In this document: piece by piece, positions 1-11,509 of the stretch
Layout of the letters: each line of letters opens with the position of its first letter
Position numbering within the stretch: the stretch's first letter is position 1
From: Welwitschia mirabilis
Taxonomy: Eukaryota; Gnetophyta; Gnetopsida; Welwitschiales
DNA length: 64,000 nucleotides
Assembly: GCA_051453625.1 (NCBI GenBank)
Contig: JBOZIK010000001.1
Location: 162,022,314 to 162,086,313, forward strand
Reading direction: 5' to 3'
The notes under the pieces: model-generated
Seen by the model: the letters and a program-made list of their open reading frames with translations, nothing else
The model's database searches: none
Told to the model about the DNA's origin: nothing
Made by a program: the position numbers and the translations under genes

Positions 1-1569
1 ATTTTTAGTTTTTAATTTCTGTTTACAGTTTTTTATTTTTTGTTTTGAAAAAATAATCAGTTGTCTCCTATGTCATCCCCACGACAAGATGGACAATAGT
101 CCCTTTTAATAAATTTCTTGTTTTTTTGTTAGTTTTTCTATGTTCTATTTCTTTTTCCTGTGTATGTCATCCTCTTTGTCATTTGGAAAATAAATAGGAT
201 GATAGATAATAAACTATTAATTTTGGTTTTATATTATTTTTGAGAAAATATAGTTTTATGGCTCTATTGAAATCTCTAACTTGACTACTTGAGAATTATA
301 GGAAGCAAATGGGCAAAAAAAATTAGAATTTTATGAGTAAACCTTCTAAATTTTCTCTTAGCCTTTTCGTTAGACAGATTATTGTGACATTACTTGATCA
401 TCTTTCAAACTTGACTTATGTATTTATTTCCATGACTAGTCTTTTAACTTGCTCATGTTAGTGATAAGATTGGATTCACCCAATCTTTAAACATTCACAT
501 GACCATGAACTTCAATTGAATGAATATGCTTTATTTTTTATGCTTTTCTCAATGATGAAAGGGTCTTAGATTGTTTAAGAGTGTTCTTTTCTATCTTAAT
601 CTTTTGACTTTTACCTTTATCTTTTGGAGTGTTTGGTCATGTGCAATATTGGTTTTCTTTTTAAAAAAAAGTGAATAAAAAGACCATGATGTTTTATATT
701 TCTATCTCAAAAACATAGTCACTATGATGTCCTATCACAAGTACCTCAGGGCAAATATTTTTAAGAGGAGCCTTTAGCAATATAATATGGTAGCTATAGG
801 AACTCTACTGGGAGGTTAGTTGGGCATGCTTCGTGGGCCTTTACTTCTCTGACAGTGGTTGCACTTCCCTCATAATGGGTAATAAAGATATATTTAACTT
901 TAAGGCTATAGGATCAGTGGTGTTCCTAGTGTCATCAGAGGCATTTATTGTTTCTTATACTCTTAGTCTTTCCACATAATCATTTCATTTCTTGAGATTT
1001 TGGTGTTTATTTTGATATGATGATTGGAGAGTTCGCTTTTCAGTAATTCTTTAATTTGATCATTCATTGTTTGAAGCATTTTACTCTAGCATTGTCATAA
1101 TCACTACCTTATTGAATGGAATTTTTGTATATTAAGCCATGCATTTTTCACATTAAGTGATGTTATGATTACTTTCATTAAAAATTGCTAAATTAAAATA
1201 TTAGAGTGGTGATCTATCTTTTATTTATATGTTATGCCCATTCTTCNNNNNNNNNNNNNNNNNNNNNNNNNNNNNNNNNNNNNNNNNNNNNNNNNNNNNN
1301 NNNNNNNNNNNCTATTTTAGTTTTTAATAAAATGTAATTTATTATTTAGATTTATGTTATTTTTCAGATTTTGGGTGTTATAAATGCTGATCATAATATT
1401 TTCTATGGTGAAACACTTTTTGTTCACTTTTCCTTTACTTGTCAGAATATTTTATATCACTATATTTTTTTTCAAATCTGACATTACTTAGCTTTACACT
1501 TTGTTTTGAAAGTTGTCCTTATTTTTATTTACCTGCCTTCCTACTCCCATTTATCTTCTTTTCTTTATT
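1..1569 (+). mobile_element. 3' internal non-coding region of non-autonomous LTR element NA2
   Basis: This stretch aligns colinearly, offset about 13.96 kb, with the 3' internal part of the complete element NA1 (about 13950-15550). Shared landmarks include the run 'tcagggcaaatattt' (746-760 here, 14717-14731 in NA1) and the 'ggtagct' block just after it. No reading frame with recognisable domains is present; short open frames here run into Ns. Two copies of the palindromic module lie at 61-205, and a 65-base gap at 1247-1311. The window begins inside the element, so its 5' part is not visible. It is 3' non-coding sequence of an old plus-strand retrotransposon. Confidence 0.75.
61..205. repeat. 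Two palindromic modules (NA2 internal)
   Basis: Two copies, at 61-99 and 164-205, spaced about 103 bases. The first reads TGTCATCCCCACGACA in its core, with a GTCTCC/GGACAAT outer arm pair. See the finding on the dispersed module. Confidence 0.75.
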
Positions 1570-1847
1570 NNNNNNNNNNNNNNNNNNNNNNNNNNNNNNN
1601 NNNNNNNNNNNNNNNNNNNNNNNNNNNNNNNNNNNNNNNNNNNNNNNNNNNNNNNNNNNNNNNNNNNNNNNNNNNNNNNNNNNNNNNNNNNNNNNNNNNN
1701 NNNNNNNNNNNNNNNNNNNNNNNNNNNNNNNNNNNNNNNNNNNNNNNNNNNNNNNNNNNNNNNNNNNNNNNNNNNNNNNNNNNNNNNNNNNNNNNNNNNN
1801 NNNNNNNNNNNNNNNNNNNNNNNNNNNNNNNNNNNNNNNNNNNNNNN

Positions 1848-2896
1848 NNNNNNNNNNNNNNNNNNNNNNNNNNNNNNNNNNNNNNNNNNNNNNNNNNNNN
1901 NNNNNNNNNNNNNNNNNNNNNNNNNNNNNNNNNNNNNNNNNNNNNNNNNNNNNNNNNNNNNNNNNNNNNNNNNNNNNNGCAAATATTATCCAAATTTGAC
2001 ACATTTAAGGCACTTTCCAGTGAATAGAGCTTTTCATGATAAAATAGCTAAGTTTCTTCTTAACAAAGACAATAAAAGAAGATCGTTATCCCCTTCATCA
2101 TCCACATGATAGGCAGGACGATAACTGCCTAGTGGACTGCTGAGTTATCACTTTTGAAATATTTTGTAACATTCTATTATCCCCCATGTCGTTCGGACGA
2201 CAGCACANNNNNNNNNNNNNNNNNNNNNNNNNNNNNNNNNNNNNNNNNNNNNNNNNNNNNNNNNNNNNNNNNNNNNNNNNNNNNNNNNNNNNNNNNNNNN
2301 NNNNNNNNNNNNNNNNNNNNNNNNNNNNNNNNNNNNNNNNNNNNNNNNNNNNNNNNNNNNNNNNNNNNNNNNNNNNNNNNNNNNNNNNNNNNNNNNNNNN
2401 NNNNNNNNNNNNNNNNNNNNNNNNNNNNNNNNNNNTGAGTATCTTATATTGAGACTCGGCTATTTTGTAACTTAGATGAACATTACTCTTTTAATATAAA
2501 TCTTGTTTTTCTTTACATGTCTGTATTGTTTGCATTATAGGACTTCTTATGTTTCTTATAGTCTAATGTTATCCAAGATCACGTGACAATTTCTTGGGTA
2601 ATATATATTATCAAGGGCAATCCTTATTACGGCTGAAGAGCAAAAGTAGGATTAGGATCATTTTGCATTGCAGGTTAGTTTAGATTGCATCTTGCACTTT
2701 CCATGGTAGTTTAATTTTTTGCATTATTATTCATTATTTCTGATTCTCAAGATTTAATTGTAAAAGACTTAGCAAGATACGACATTTGAGTCACTCCCAT
2801 TATACTAGTATGTTGTATTATGTATAATATCTGTTTTAATTATTAATGATAAAATCTATTTGAATGTAAAAGCGTGCATAAATACACATCATAACA
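1848..2896 (+). mobile_element. 3' LTR of element NA2 (start falls in a gap)
   Basis: The visible part (1979-2207 and 2436-2896) aligns with the NA1 LTRs at 15960-16205 and 16450-16901. The left end lies in the gap 1570-1978. Because gap size and NA1 spacing agree within a few bases, the start is predicted near 1848. The LTR ends with CATCATAACA at 2896, matching the family 3' end (CACTGTAACA at 16892-16901). The next base begins unrelated minus-strand gag sequence, so this is a real insertion edge. Internal gap 2208-2435. Confidence 0.7.
2083..2207. repeat. Two palindromic modules in the NA2 LTR
   Basis: One module at 2083-2124 (core TCATCCACATGATAGGCAG, outer arms TCGTTATCC/GGACGATAA). A second starts at 2179 (CATGTCGTTCGGACGACAG) and is cut by the gap at 2208. 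Confidence 0.7.
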
Positions 2897-3641
2897 CTCT
2901 CCCTCTAAACATAACTATATTCTGATTAAATGGTTTTCTCTATGATTTAATTCTCCTATTATCATGAGGCATCTTTCTTTTCTCTCAAAGGTTTTTGTTT
3001 GTAGACCAAAATTCTTCGTTGATTCTGGCCTTCTCTAGAGCTTCTTCAATGACTTTAGGTTGGAATAGCTTGACTTAGTTTTGAATTATAGGATGTAACC
3101 CAACTATGAATCTAGAAACCTTTACCTCTTTGCTTCCTACTGACTTAGGAACATACTACAAGAGCTCCATGAACTTATGCTCATACTAAGCTATCATCAT
3201 AAGGCCTTGTTTAAGACTATAGAATTTGTTGGCCTTTATATCCAAGAAAAACTTTAATCTGTACATGTCTTTAAATCTTCTTTTAAACTCTTCCCAAGAA
3301 TTAGACATTGTTAGAGGTACTCAAAGTTTTTCTGCATCTCACCATAAGGCTATTCCTTTTAGAAGCTGATGGGTTGCTAGAAATGCTTTCTACTCAAAGG
3401 TAAAATTGAATAAATCGAACTCTCTTTTAGTAGAAATTAATCATGCTTCTATGTTTACAATGTTATCAACACCCTCAAAAGTTGGGGGATTTATTCTTTT
3501 GAATTGCATCATCATTTTCTTGAGGGATTCGCTATTCTCCCTACAATTATTCTGTTCATGAAATTCACCTATGAGATCATTAACTTCATCTACTAAAGTT
3601 GAAACTTCGGATGGCTAGTCCATCACCCTTCTTGAAGCCAT
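2897..3641 (-). pseudogene. gag: Ty3/gypsy gag remnant (retrotransposon gag domain), big-LTR element
   Basis: The minus frame opens at an ATG at 3641 (MASRRVMD, then a stop). It reads through a plant Ty3/gypsy gag core: 'RINPPTFEG', then 'NSWEEFKRRFKDMYRLKF', 'YSLKQGLMMIA', 'YEHKFMELL' and 'SRFIVGLHP'. These match in order the capsid-like retrotransposon gag family, where the Trp-Glu-Glu-Phe and Tyr-Glu-Xaa-Lys-Phe boxes are conserved. Several in-frame stops, mostly at former Gln or Trp codons, make it non-functional. It lies about 150 bases downstream of the primer site at 3795, the expected 5'-to-3' order on this strand. The reading breaks off at 2897 where NA2 was inserted; zinc knuckle and pol would lie left of the window. 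Confidence 0.8.
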
Positions 3642-3794
3642 AATATTCCTGTGGAAATTTAATTACAGATATTACAATTCACAAGTTTCATAATAACTAA
3701 TTAACTTAGATAGTAATTATATCAAAAAGAATCGTGATTAATAATGTTCATGCATAGAATTATTATAAATTATTCTTAGTGAACTTACAATCTA

Positions 3795-3807
3795 GGCTCT
3801 GATACCA
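3795..3807 (-). other. Primer binding site, initiator tRNA-Met type
   Basis: On the minus strand this reads TGGTATCAGAGCC, the canonical plant retrotransposon primer site complementary to the 3' end of initiator tRNA-Met. It starts three bases after the LTR end. It fixes the orientation of the gag remnant and defines the inner edge of the LTR at 3811. Confidence 0.9.
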
Positions 3808-3810
3808 AAA

Positions 3811-6800
3811 TGTAAAACCCCAAAATGACTAAGTTGGAGATGAAACAAGGCTTGTTTTCCTAATTGAAATCTTAATACTTTATATAAGGCTCAAGATTAA
3901 TTAAACAAGTTCAAACATATAAACAGAAGGGCATTTACCTAACAAATATTCTCCTATTTGTAAATAAATATTCAGCTAGAGAGAACTAAAGTTTTCTTCA
4001 ATAGAGTATCTTATTATTTTACTTAAGTCTAATTTAAATGATCTACTTGAAAGTATAATCTCAATTAATTTCCAAATTTTAAATGTTATTCAAGGAGAAA
4101 ATTTTATTTAGCTAAAATTCACATGGTGTTGTACTAGTTAACTAACATTGTACACGCATTATCTAAGTACATGAGGGCCTAAGCAATATTTATTTATAAA
4201 GAATTTGTAAATTATTCAATATCATCTTTATTAGAAAGAGTGAAGATGCCAATGAGTTAGAAACTAGGGGTTAAATAAATTTTATTTAGGAAATAGGTGG
4301 TGATCATGCTTCTGCTATAAGTTGAACCTATGACCTCCCTTATTACATTCCTATAGCCTAACCACTACACGAAGAAGGGCTCGGGTTAAACAACCGCTTA
4401 CCATGCATAACCTAAAAATAGGTAGGTGACTCAATGATGCAAAATGCCATGCATGAAAATAAATTTACTCAAGCGTCGATGTGAGTCTGCTCACGTTCCA
4501 CTGGTCCACGATAGAATCTGATGCATTAATTTAAATCGTAATTAAAAAACCGAAAAAATATGCAAGGGAAAATGGGAGAGACGAGATTGTGTTACGCCCA
4601 AAATTAGGAAGTTCCATTCCAGTTTCTGAATTGGAAGCAATAAGAAGAAGGGGAAATGGTACCTGTTTTTTTTAAAGATGAAAGTCCGATCTTGGCCAGC
4701 TCAGTTGACGCATCGGATTAGTAGCAAGAGGAAGAACGCGTCAACAAGAAGATTGCGAAGATTGCTAGCAGTTGAGAAAAATGCAGTTTGGGAGGAAATG
4801 TGCCGGTGTCTGGAGAAAACATCTACAGGTTGCACAGATGAGATGAAAGGAAGAGCTGAGGCTCATGACGAAAGATCAAATCTGGTAATTGAAACATTTA
4901 GAAACACAGGGTGGCATTCGAAAGGGGGCGCAGATGAAGGAAGGTAAAGAAGCAAAGCGTCGTTGAGAGTGAGAGGAATAAGGTAATCAATTCATAAGGA
5001 GGAATCAAAAAGACATAAACACTATTTGATGTCTCACCGTCATTTTGCTGAAACCGTTTGAAGAAAGAAAACGTTGGAGTGAAGAAGAGAGCGTTACGAT
5101 TCTAAGGGTGCACATCGGTTCGTGAGGTACAGAGCCATTTTCAAACTGCAACACGCGTAATCAAAAACTTGTTGAGTTTGCTAGCATTGCAATTCAATTC
5201 ATGAGATTAAGGGGCTTTAGAGGAGGGTATGACATGAAGAAGATAACATCAATTAAGTCAATGAGATTTTTCCCAAGCGCAGGAGTGAGTTCAGCTTCTG
5301 AAATACTCGGTCCTCAACACCTAGCCAGCATGATTCACAACTCAATCCATGTGCCAATGGTTGGCCCTTAATCTGTGAGTGCTACTGTGTTGGCTTAAGG
5401 ATGAATCAATCCGCACACTCAATACATTAATCTTTTGGTGAGTACTCAAGGTTGAAGCTGTAGAGTACAGGTTCAAGGTTTAGGCATATTAGTTTAATGC
5501 AAATTTAGTGGTTGGTGGTTCAAGTCTTAGCATGTTCATTGGAACACTTAAATTTTATTAAAATTTTCCATGCTTGGATCCTTGACTAACACCCTTTACA
5601 TATATAATTTTAATAGTATTTAAACAATGATTAATGCCCCTCATTAAGCCTATTTATGATAGTATTTAAATAATTTTGGGAAAAGGAGAGAAACACCTAA
5701 CTTTTTCTTGAGATTTCATTATTAATAAATGGGCATTAATATAACATTTAAGGCATAATACCAATATTCTATACTCACAATCAGACTATTAATCTTCAAG
5801 AAAATTTTGCAACTGATGCATAAAAATAAATTTTTAATTTCATACTTATTTGAAAAATGATTCAAAGAAAATATATTTACAATTTATCATTCAATGCTTT
5901 TTCGAGGTAATTTACATAATTGAAGATTCAAGTTTCTCAATAAGGTTCCTTAAGAAAAAGCATAAAGAATATGTACTCAAATTTTCATATTTCATTAAAA
6001 GTATTTTCTAAGGAAGATATTCACTATAAAATGCATAATGTATTAAATTGAGAAATTTCATAAAGCTATAAGGGACACACATAATAAAAATAAACTTTAG
6101 CTGTCAATTCATATCCAATGAAACATTATTCAAGAAAGGTATATTGAGTCCTCAAATCACAGTCATATAACTCTAAAAATCTTAGGATTAATAAAGGAAT
6201 AAAAATTCATTTAGTAAAATTTTCCAACAAGACTGGAATAATAATCCTTCACATCTTTATGCCCTCTTTAGTAATCATACATTATATTTTGCACCTATCA
6301 CACAAGGAATATGTAATAAAAAATGTGAAAAATCTCATAACTCCCAATACGATTTAGGTAAGACAAGGTAAGATAAAGATTTTCAAACACTAATATAGGA
6401 AGGAAAAATGTAAGAACTTCAAGAAACAAGTTATATCACAAGAATAACAAACTTATGTTATGAAATGAGAATAATCACTCATAAACTTTCTCATACTTCA
6501 ATTATTTCACTACCTCATTTAGTGATTTGTGAAGCCCACTGTCTCATTTAGTGATTTGTGATTCTCATATAATATTTTTCATATTTTACTTACTTCAATG
6601 CTTCATTTGATGATTTGTGAAGCCCACTGCCTCACTTGATAATCTGTGGTTTTCATATAATATTTTTCACATTTCACTCACTTTCATTACCTCATTCAAT
6701 GGCCTGTGAAGCCCATTGCCTCATTTGATGATTTATGGTCAATCTACCATTTCCCCTACCTCATTTACTGATCTATGGGATTCTCATCTTCTACTACCTC

Positions 6801-7717
6801 ACTTAGTAATCTATGGAATACTCATAACCATAAGTTCACAAGAAATCATGCCATCAAGAGAAGTATGATAAAGGTATAATAGTGAAGTATAGACTCACAA
6901 CAAGAACAATTTATATTTAGATTATTAAATACATCGAGTACAAAAAATAGTAGGAGTCAAGACTTAGAATAAGGATTAATTCTACTTAGTTATTAAGCAT
7001 CACACATGTTTATATTTGATTTGTAAGAAAATAGACACAATAAACACAATAATGGAATGCACACAAAAAAGGACCAATAAGAAAGCAAGAAGGAATAGAA
7101 TCATACCTATATCAGATTATGGAGTTCGAGAACTTCAAAGATCTTTCAAGTTTTCAAAGCTCCTAGACTTCCTAAGCTCCAAGATTCAAAGTCAAAGTCT
7201 TTTCAGAAAATAAGCTTAACTTGAGGGAAGGAAAATCCTATTTATAATGAGAGAACTTGGATAAAGTAAGAAGATTCAAAAATACAAAAGGACACATCAT
7301 GAATCAATGGTAATGGTGAAGGTTTTACAACACCTCATAAAGGCTTGTCTGGTCATTGGGTGCTTTAATAATATAAAAAAATGATTCTATTGTATTACAT
7401 TTAATCATAATAATGAAGAAAATAAATAATAGGCCTCCATAATTAACATTTAATCATGCATAAATTCTAGGAAGGTGTAATAATAATAATAGATAAATGA
7501 TATCATCACCACTATAGGAATGTTCTTGAGGATTATAAAGTAATATTTTAGTCTTTATAAGACAACAAGATCTCAAAGCACAATTTAATATAGTAGCATT
7601 TCCAAAACATAATATATATATATTAGTTGAATATTTCAAAATAATTAAATCCTATAAATAATTTGTTAAACTTAATCTTTGCATCTTTTTAGAAGAGATA
7701 AAAATATGGATGTGACA
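3811..7717 (-). mobile_element. 5' LTR of a minus-strand Ty3/gypsy element, about 3.9 kb
   Basis: The left edge is TGTAAAACCCC immediately beside the primer site. The right edge is GGATGTGACA at 7717, so on the element strand the LTR starts TGTCACATCC and ends GGGGTTTTACA, with the usual TG...CA ends. LTRs of several kb with TGTCAC/TGTAAC starts are known from chromovirus Tekay/Del-type elements; the lineage assignment here is inferred from that and from the gag. The right edge was placed where recognisable minus-strand gag of another element (gypsy-L) resumes. No gene was found inside. The 89-codon plus-strand frame at 4678-4947 lies in a somewhat GC-richer part and has no recognisable domain. 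No second LTR is in the window, so target duplications cannot be checked. Confidence 0.65.
6505..6810. repeat. Imperfect tandem repeat inside the big LTR
   Basis: The phrase 'gtgaagccca' recurs at about 6530, 6620 and 6707, and the half-unit 'cctcattta.tgat.t.tg' recurs more often. The period is about 89 bases with diverged shorter sub-units. It continues degenerately to about 6810. Confidence 0.7.
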
Positions 7718-8950
7718 TTTGTATTTGAAATTTTTTAAGTTATAAGAAAGCCATGTGTTTTATGATTTCCTAACATTCTTTGTTGAAGAATGTTTTTATT
7801 TTGACCTTCAATGTTTTTTTTTAGATTTGTCTCTTACATCTTGTTAAGTTCTTCCATAGAATTATAAAGTAAATTACCTATATTACTTTAATAATTAGAA
7901 TAATTTGGTTGAAAATCTTGTTTGACTAATTACTAAATCTCTTTTCAAAAGAGATCTTAAAAGTGTGTGGTATTCCATTATTTATTTCTTGGAATCTTTG
8001 ATGACTCTATAAATGTTAGGCCTCTGGTTAAATGAACATGTGTCTTTAAAAATATCTTTGTATGTTGGTAATATGGGATTATATTTTGTTACATGGAAAT
8101 AATCTTCCTAAATGTGACATGTGGAGTAAGATCTTAAAGGACTTTTATTTTTTATATTTCCATTTGCAATAACCTTATCATATCTATATAATGTACTTAT
8201 CAATGATTTAATGAGGTTGTTAGGCCTAGTTGGCTCTTCATTTATGCTCTTTTAAGGTTTTTGAGCATTTAAACTACTAATTTACCTTCCTTAAGTGTAG
8301 GTTTTAAACAAGTTTATCTTATCTCTATTAATTTAGCTAAACATTTTAATGCTTCATCTAATTTTAAGTTGAGAACCTGATCACTCCAAGAGAAATATAT
8401 ATGTTGTTTGATTTGAAATAGTCAATTACTTTTTTCTTTGAAAATTGATCTATAGGATTTAATCATATAGAAATAAGAAATATCTCATATTTTATTACAT
8501 AATATTCATGTACCATTTAAACAATTAGTGACTTTTATTCTTCTTTTCTCATAGAAGTTTCATTTCTAAGTATTTAATAAAGCGATTTTAAACTTAATCC
8601 CTAGATTTGAGGCTTCTATAGGGTGTGTTTTTTAACCAAGTTTTATCTTTACCTTTTAAGATAAAGAGGAAAATTATCATGAAAGGCTTATCACTAATGT
8701 TCTTTTTTCCATTTCCTAATATAAGGACTAGTTATTCTATTTATATTAAGTGTTGAAATGAATCCTCACCATCTTCTCCTAAAATTGTTAGATAAGCATT
8801 AACATTATTCAACTCCACATTGTCACTTAACGGTAGATCAAAACAATTTTATATTTTTTGTTTCGTATCAATGATAATTTCTTTAAGCGATTTGCTAGTG
8901 TTGGTTGAAGAAGATTAATTCATTATTACAAACTATAAAGAATGATTTAC
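7718..8950 (-). pseudogene. gag: Athila-like Ty3/gypsy gag fragment (gypsy-L)
   Basis: Read on the minus strand, 8900-8600 encodes fragments such as 'DNVELNNVNAYLTILGE', 'EDSFQHL' and 'LKGKDKTWLK'. These align with gypsy-R gag ('DDVELKNLNVYPIFSREP', 'EDPFQHIVDIKKL' at 37190-37020) and with gypsy-M gag at 26540-26760. Further left, 7770-7900 aligns with 36045-36160 of gypsy-R, so the order along gag is kept. Frameshifts and stops are frequent. The fragment is cut at 7717/7718 by the big-LTR element; its leader continues right to 9255. The remaining gag and pol must lie left of the window. Confidence 0.75.
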
Positions 8951-9255
8951 TAATTTTGAAGGATTTTTGAAATAAAATGGAATATTTTTAAAATGTGATA
9001 AGGTGTAGAATGATATTTAAGAAGGAAACACTAAAAGGGGAAAAAAATCATCTTGTTTAATTCTTAAAATAAATTTTTATTTATTATCTTTAGTTCTTGA
9101 ATTAAATTCAATCAAATTCTTATTGATAGTCTCTTTAATAAAGTGATTTATAAACAAAGATATTTACATCCAAGTGGTAATAATTTTTAGGATCACACAA
9201 AGTACAAGGAGTAAATTCTATTAACAATGAGATGGATGTGGTAATTACTTAGATT
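8951..9255 (-). mobile_element. Leader (5' untranslated region) of gypsy-L
   Basis: AT-rich, non-coding. It lies between the gag start region and the insertion point of NA1, and continues beyond NA1 at 16907. Nothing else recognisable. Confidence 0.5.
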
Positions 9256-9260
9256 ACATG
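9256..9260. repeat. Target site duplication of NA1, left copy
   Basis: ACATG directly precedes the LTR start; the identical ACATG at 16902-16906 follows the other LTR end. Confidence 0.8.
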
Positions 9261-10313
9261 TATTGCACTACCAATTTGTGGTTATTTGATGGGATTTTAT
9301 GAGTTATTTTATAGGACATTTATACAAGTTTAGGTGTAATTATGAGGATTTTGGAGATTTAATAGGAAATCTTAGAAATGTATGATTCTTACCTAGATTT
9401 AATGTTTTAAAGGGCACATTATGATTCATAGAGATTTAAATAAGGATTACTAACAAAAATACTAAGTTTCTTTTTAAGAAAATGATTAAAGAATACTGTC
9501 ATCTCCTCTGTCATCTCCATGATAGGTAGGATGATGACTGCTCATGTGAACTACTAAATCACTATTGAGTCATCATTCTGAGTCATATTTTATAATTTGC
9601 TATTATTCCCATTGTCATTCAGACAATCTTCAGGATAATACTGACATGTAACCAACTCTAATAGTGACTTTTAATTGTTTTGTCTATTTCATTTATGAGC
9701 ATGCCTAGATGAATCTACTTTTTTGTCTTTTTCTACTATGAGTTATGATAAATAAACCCCCTTTTAACTCTCCTTTTTATCTTTGTGGCACCTGAGAGAG
9801 ATCCATCTTAAGTGTTATAGAAAGACATGCACTTGGTAAAGGGCTATGTATCCTCCATTAAGACCTGATTGTTTTGTAATCAAGATGCTTATTACTCTTT
9901 CTTAATATAAACCTTGTTTATTTTCATATTTGCATTGTAGATTTTTTAATGACTCTTATAATATATGTTGCCCTTGGTCTAGTGATAATTTCTTAGATGA
10001 TATAGATTTTCAAGAGTAGCCTTTATCAAGGCTAAAAGCAAGTAGTGTTAGGTCATTTTTCATTGTGTATTAGATTAAGTTGCATCTTGCATTTGCATCA
10101 TACTTTATTTTCTTGCATTATTCTTTATTTTTGGTTTCTATTATTCTTTTCCAAAACAATTTGAGTCTTATCTCATAGTCTTCAACATGAATACGACATT
10201 TTGGATCTACTCCCACATATACTAGTGTATTGTATTGTGTGAGATATTTATTTATTTTATGAATGATAGAATCTTTTTGAACTTAAGCATCTACACAAAT
10301 ACATATCACAACA
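9261..10313 (+). mobile_element. 5' LTR of NA1
   Basis: Starts TATTGCACTACC, where the 3' LTR has TGTTATGATGCC; apart from one position the differences are transitions, including loss of the terminal TG. It ends CATATCACAACA. It is colinear with the 3' LTR at 15829-16901, sharing for example 'ttgatggg.ttttatgagtt', the palindromic pair and the 'aatataaaccttgttt' block. By eye the two LTRs differ at well over one base in ten, so the insertion is old. Confidence 0.85.
9496..9640. repeat. Two palindromic modules in NA1 5' LTR
   Basis: Modules at 9496-9538 and 9601-9640, spaced about 105 bases. The core of the first is TGTCATCTCCATGATAGGTA. The second is more decayed. Confidence 0.75.
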
Positions 10314-10316
10314 AAT

Positions 10317-10334
10317 TGGCATTTTTAATAGGGA
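10317..10334 (+). other. Primer binding site of NA1, decayed tRNA-Asp type
   Basis: TGGCATTTTTAATAGGGA starts four bases after the 5' LTR end. It matches the first four and last four bases of the tRNA-Asp-type site TGGCGCCGTTGCCGGGGA used by Athila/Tat elements. Most differences are transitions. The position right after the LTR supports the call. Confidence 0.6.
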
Positions 10335-10440
10335 ACGATATTGAGGAGTACAAGTGTTGTCATCATTTGGATGAATACATCAGATTTCTATTTGGTTATT
10401 TATCTATAGAAATGTTGTATTTTTATTAGAAATCATAGAT

Positions 10441-10640
10441 TTTCTATTTGTGGTTTTTATTTGTTTTTTGATTCTTGGTTTTTATTTTTTTAGTTTTTTT
10501 GGTTTTTTGATTCTCTGTTTTTTTGGGTTTTTTGGTTTTTTGATTCTTGGTTTTTATTTTTTTGGTTTTTTGGTTCTCAGTCTTTTATTTTCTTCTATTT
10601 TCATTTTTAGTTTTGGTTTTAAGTTTTGATTTTTTGTAGA
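10441..10640. repeat. T-rich low-complexity repeat in NA1 leader
   Basis: Degenerate tandem copies of phrases such as 'ggttttttgattct' and 'tggtttttatttttttgg'. Non-coding. NA2 begins (1-50) in comparable T-rich sequence. Confidence 0.75.
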
Positions 10641-10649
10641 AAAATAGTG

Positions 10650-10915
10650 GTCGTCCTTCCTGTCGTCTCCATGATAAACAACATGATAGTGTGTAATTTT
10701 AGCTTTTTATTTTATTTCAACTTTATTTTTAGATTTTAATTTTTCTATAATAAAATTAATCTCTATCATCTCCTCTATCATCAGAACAACTAAGAGGATG
10801 ACAATCATATTTTCTAAGTTTTTAACTTTCTGTTTTGATTTCTGATTCTGTTTCTATTTTCTTGGTTTTTGTGTGTATTGTCCCTTTTATCATCCTCATG
10901 ACAGATAGAATGACG
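10650..10915. repeat. Three palindromic modules in NA1 leader
   Basis: Modules at 10650-10689, 10763-10805 and 10878-10915, spaced 113-115 bases. The first has cores TGTCGTCTCCATGATA and outer arm TCGTCC. Confidence 0.75.
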
Positions 10916-11509
10916 GTTTTTTTCTTATTTTTTTCATGTTATTTTTTATTTGTAAATACTATGACATTGTTAATTCAAAAAAAAGCTTATTAGAGAAAAA
11001 TGGTTGTTGACAAAGAAAGTATCAAAAAAGGACAGTTTACTTTTAGAAATACAAACTTTAGGTGCATATATTATTTTTCTTCCAAACTTAATTTATTTAT
11101 AAAAATTTAAAACTCGATCATCCCTAAGCACCTACCTTCATCTTGAACTAAGATTCTCTTCTTCCCATTCTTTTTAAAAATAAACAGTGATAGAAGAACT
11201 ATATAAAAAGTCTTATTGAAAGGTGTAAAAACAAACCTAAGGATAATAGCAATAAAATTCTTGAGGAAATTCTTGCTGAAAAAGGAGAAAATAACTCGAG
11301 GAGGATGGTAAGAAAACACTTAGAAAGATTTTTGTAGAAAAAGAAAGGCCAACAAAAAAAAATGTTAAGAATAGGGATAGGGCCTATTCCTCTTTTCAAC
11401 CACCTTATTATTCCCCCTTTTCTTTTCAAAATACATATATAACTAATGATGAAAATCTTATATATTTAACCTAAACAATTATTTTTATTCACCCCATCCA
11501 TCTCCCATA
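10916..11509 (+). mobile_element. NA1 interior between leader repeats and acidic frame; no recognisable gene
   Basis: AT-rich sequence. A broken plus frame near 11370-11430 reads 'FQPPYYSPFSFQNTYI', a Pro/Tyr/Phe-rich stretch that may be the upstream end of the acidic product. No domain was recognised. The minus-strand frames at 11107-11429 look like composition shadows. Confidence 0.4.

Noticed and set aside
1439-2109. Long open frames composed mostly of X
   Set aside because: They span gaps of N and carry almost no real sequence; the same applies at 12187-12691, 12874-13698, 23325-24535, 34284-35127 and 59266-59713.
3795-3807. Possible tRNA gene fragments at GGCTCTGATACCA sites (also 44102, 60601)
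   Set aside because: They are primer binding sites next to LTR ends; no tRNA fold surrounds them.
4678-4947. 89-codon plus-strand open frame in a GC-richer patch
   Set aside because: It lies within the big LTR on the non-element strand, has no recognised domain, and its composition is that of surrounding DNA.
11107-11429. Two hydrophobic minus-strand frames that could be membrane proteins
   Set aside because: Phe/Leu/Ile richness is expected from the A-rich plus strand of NA1; no start context or conservation.
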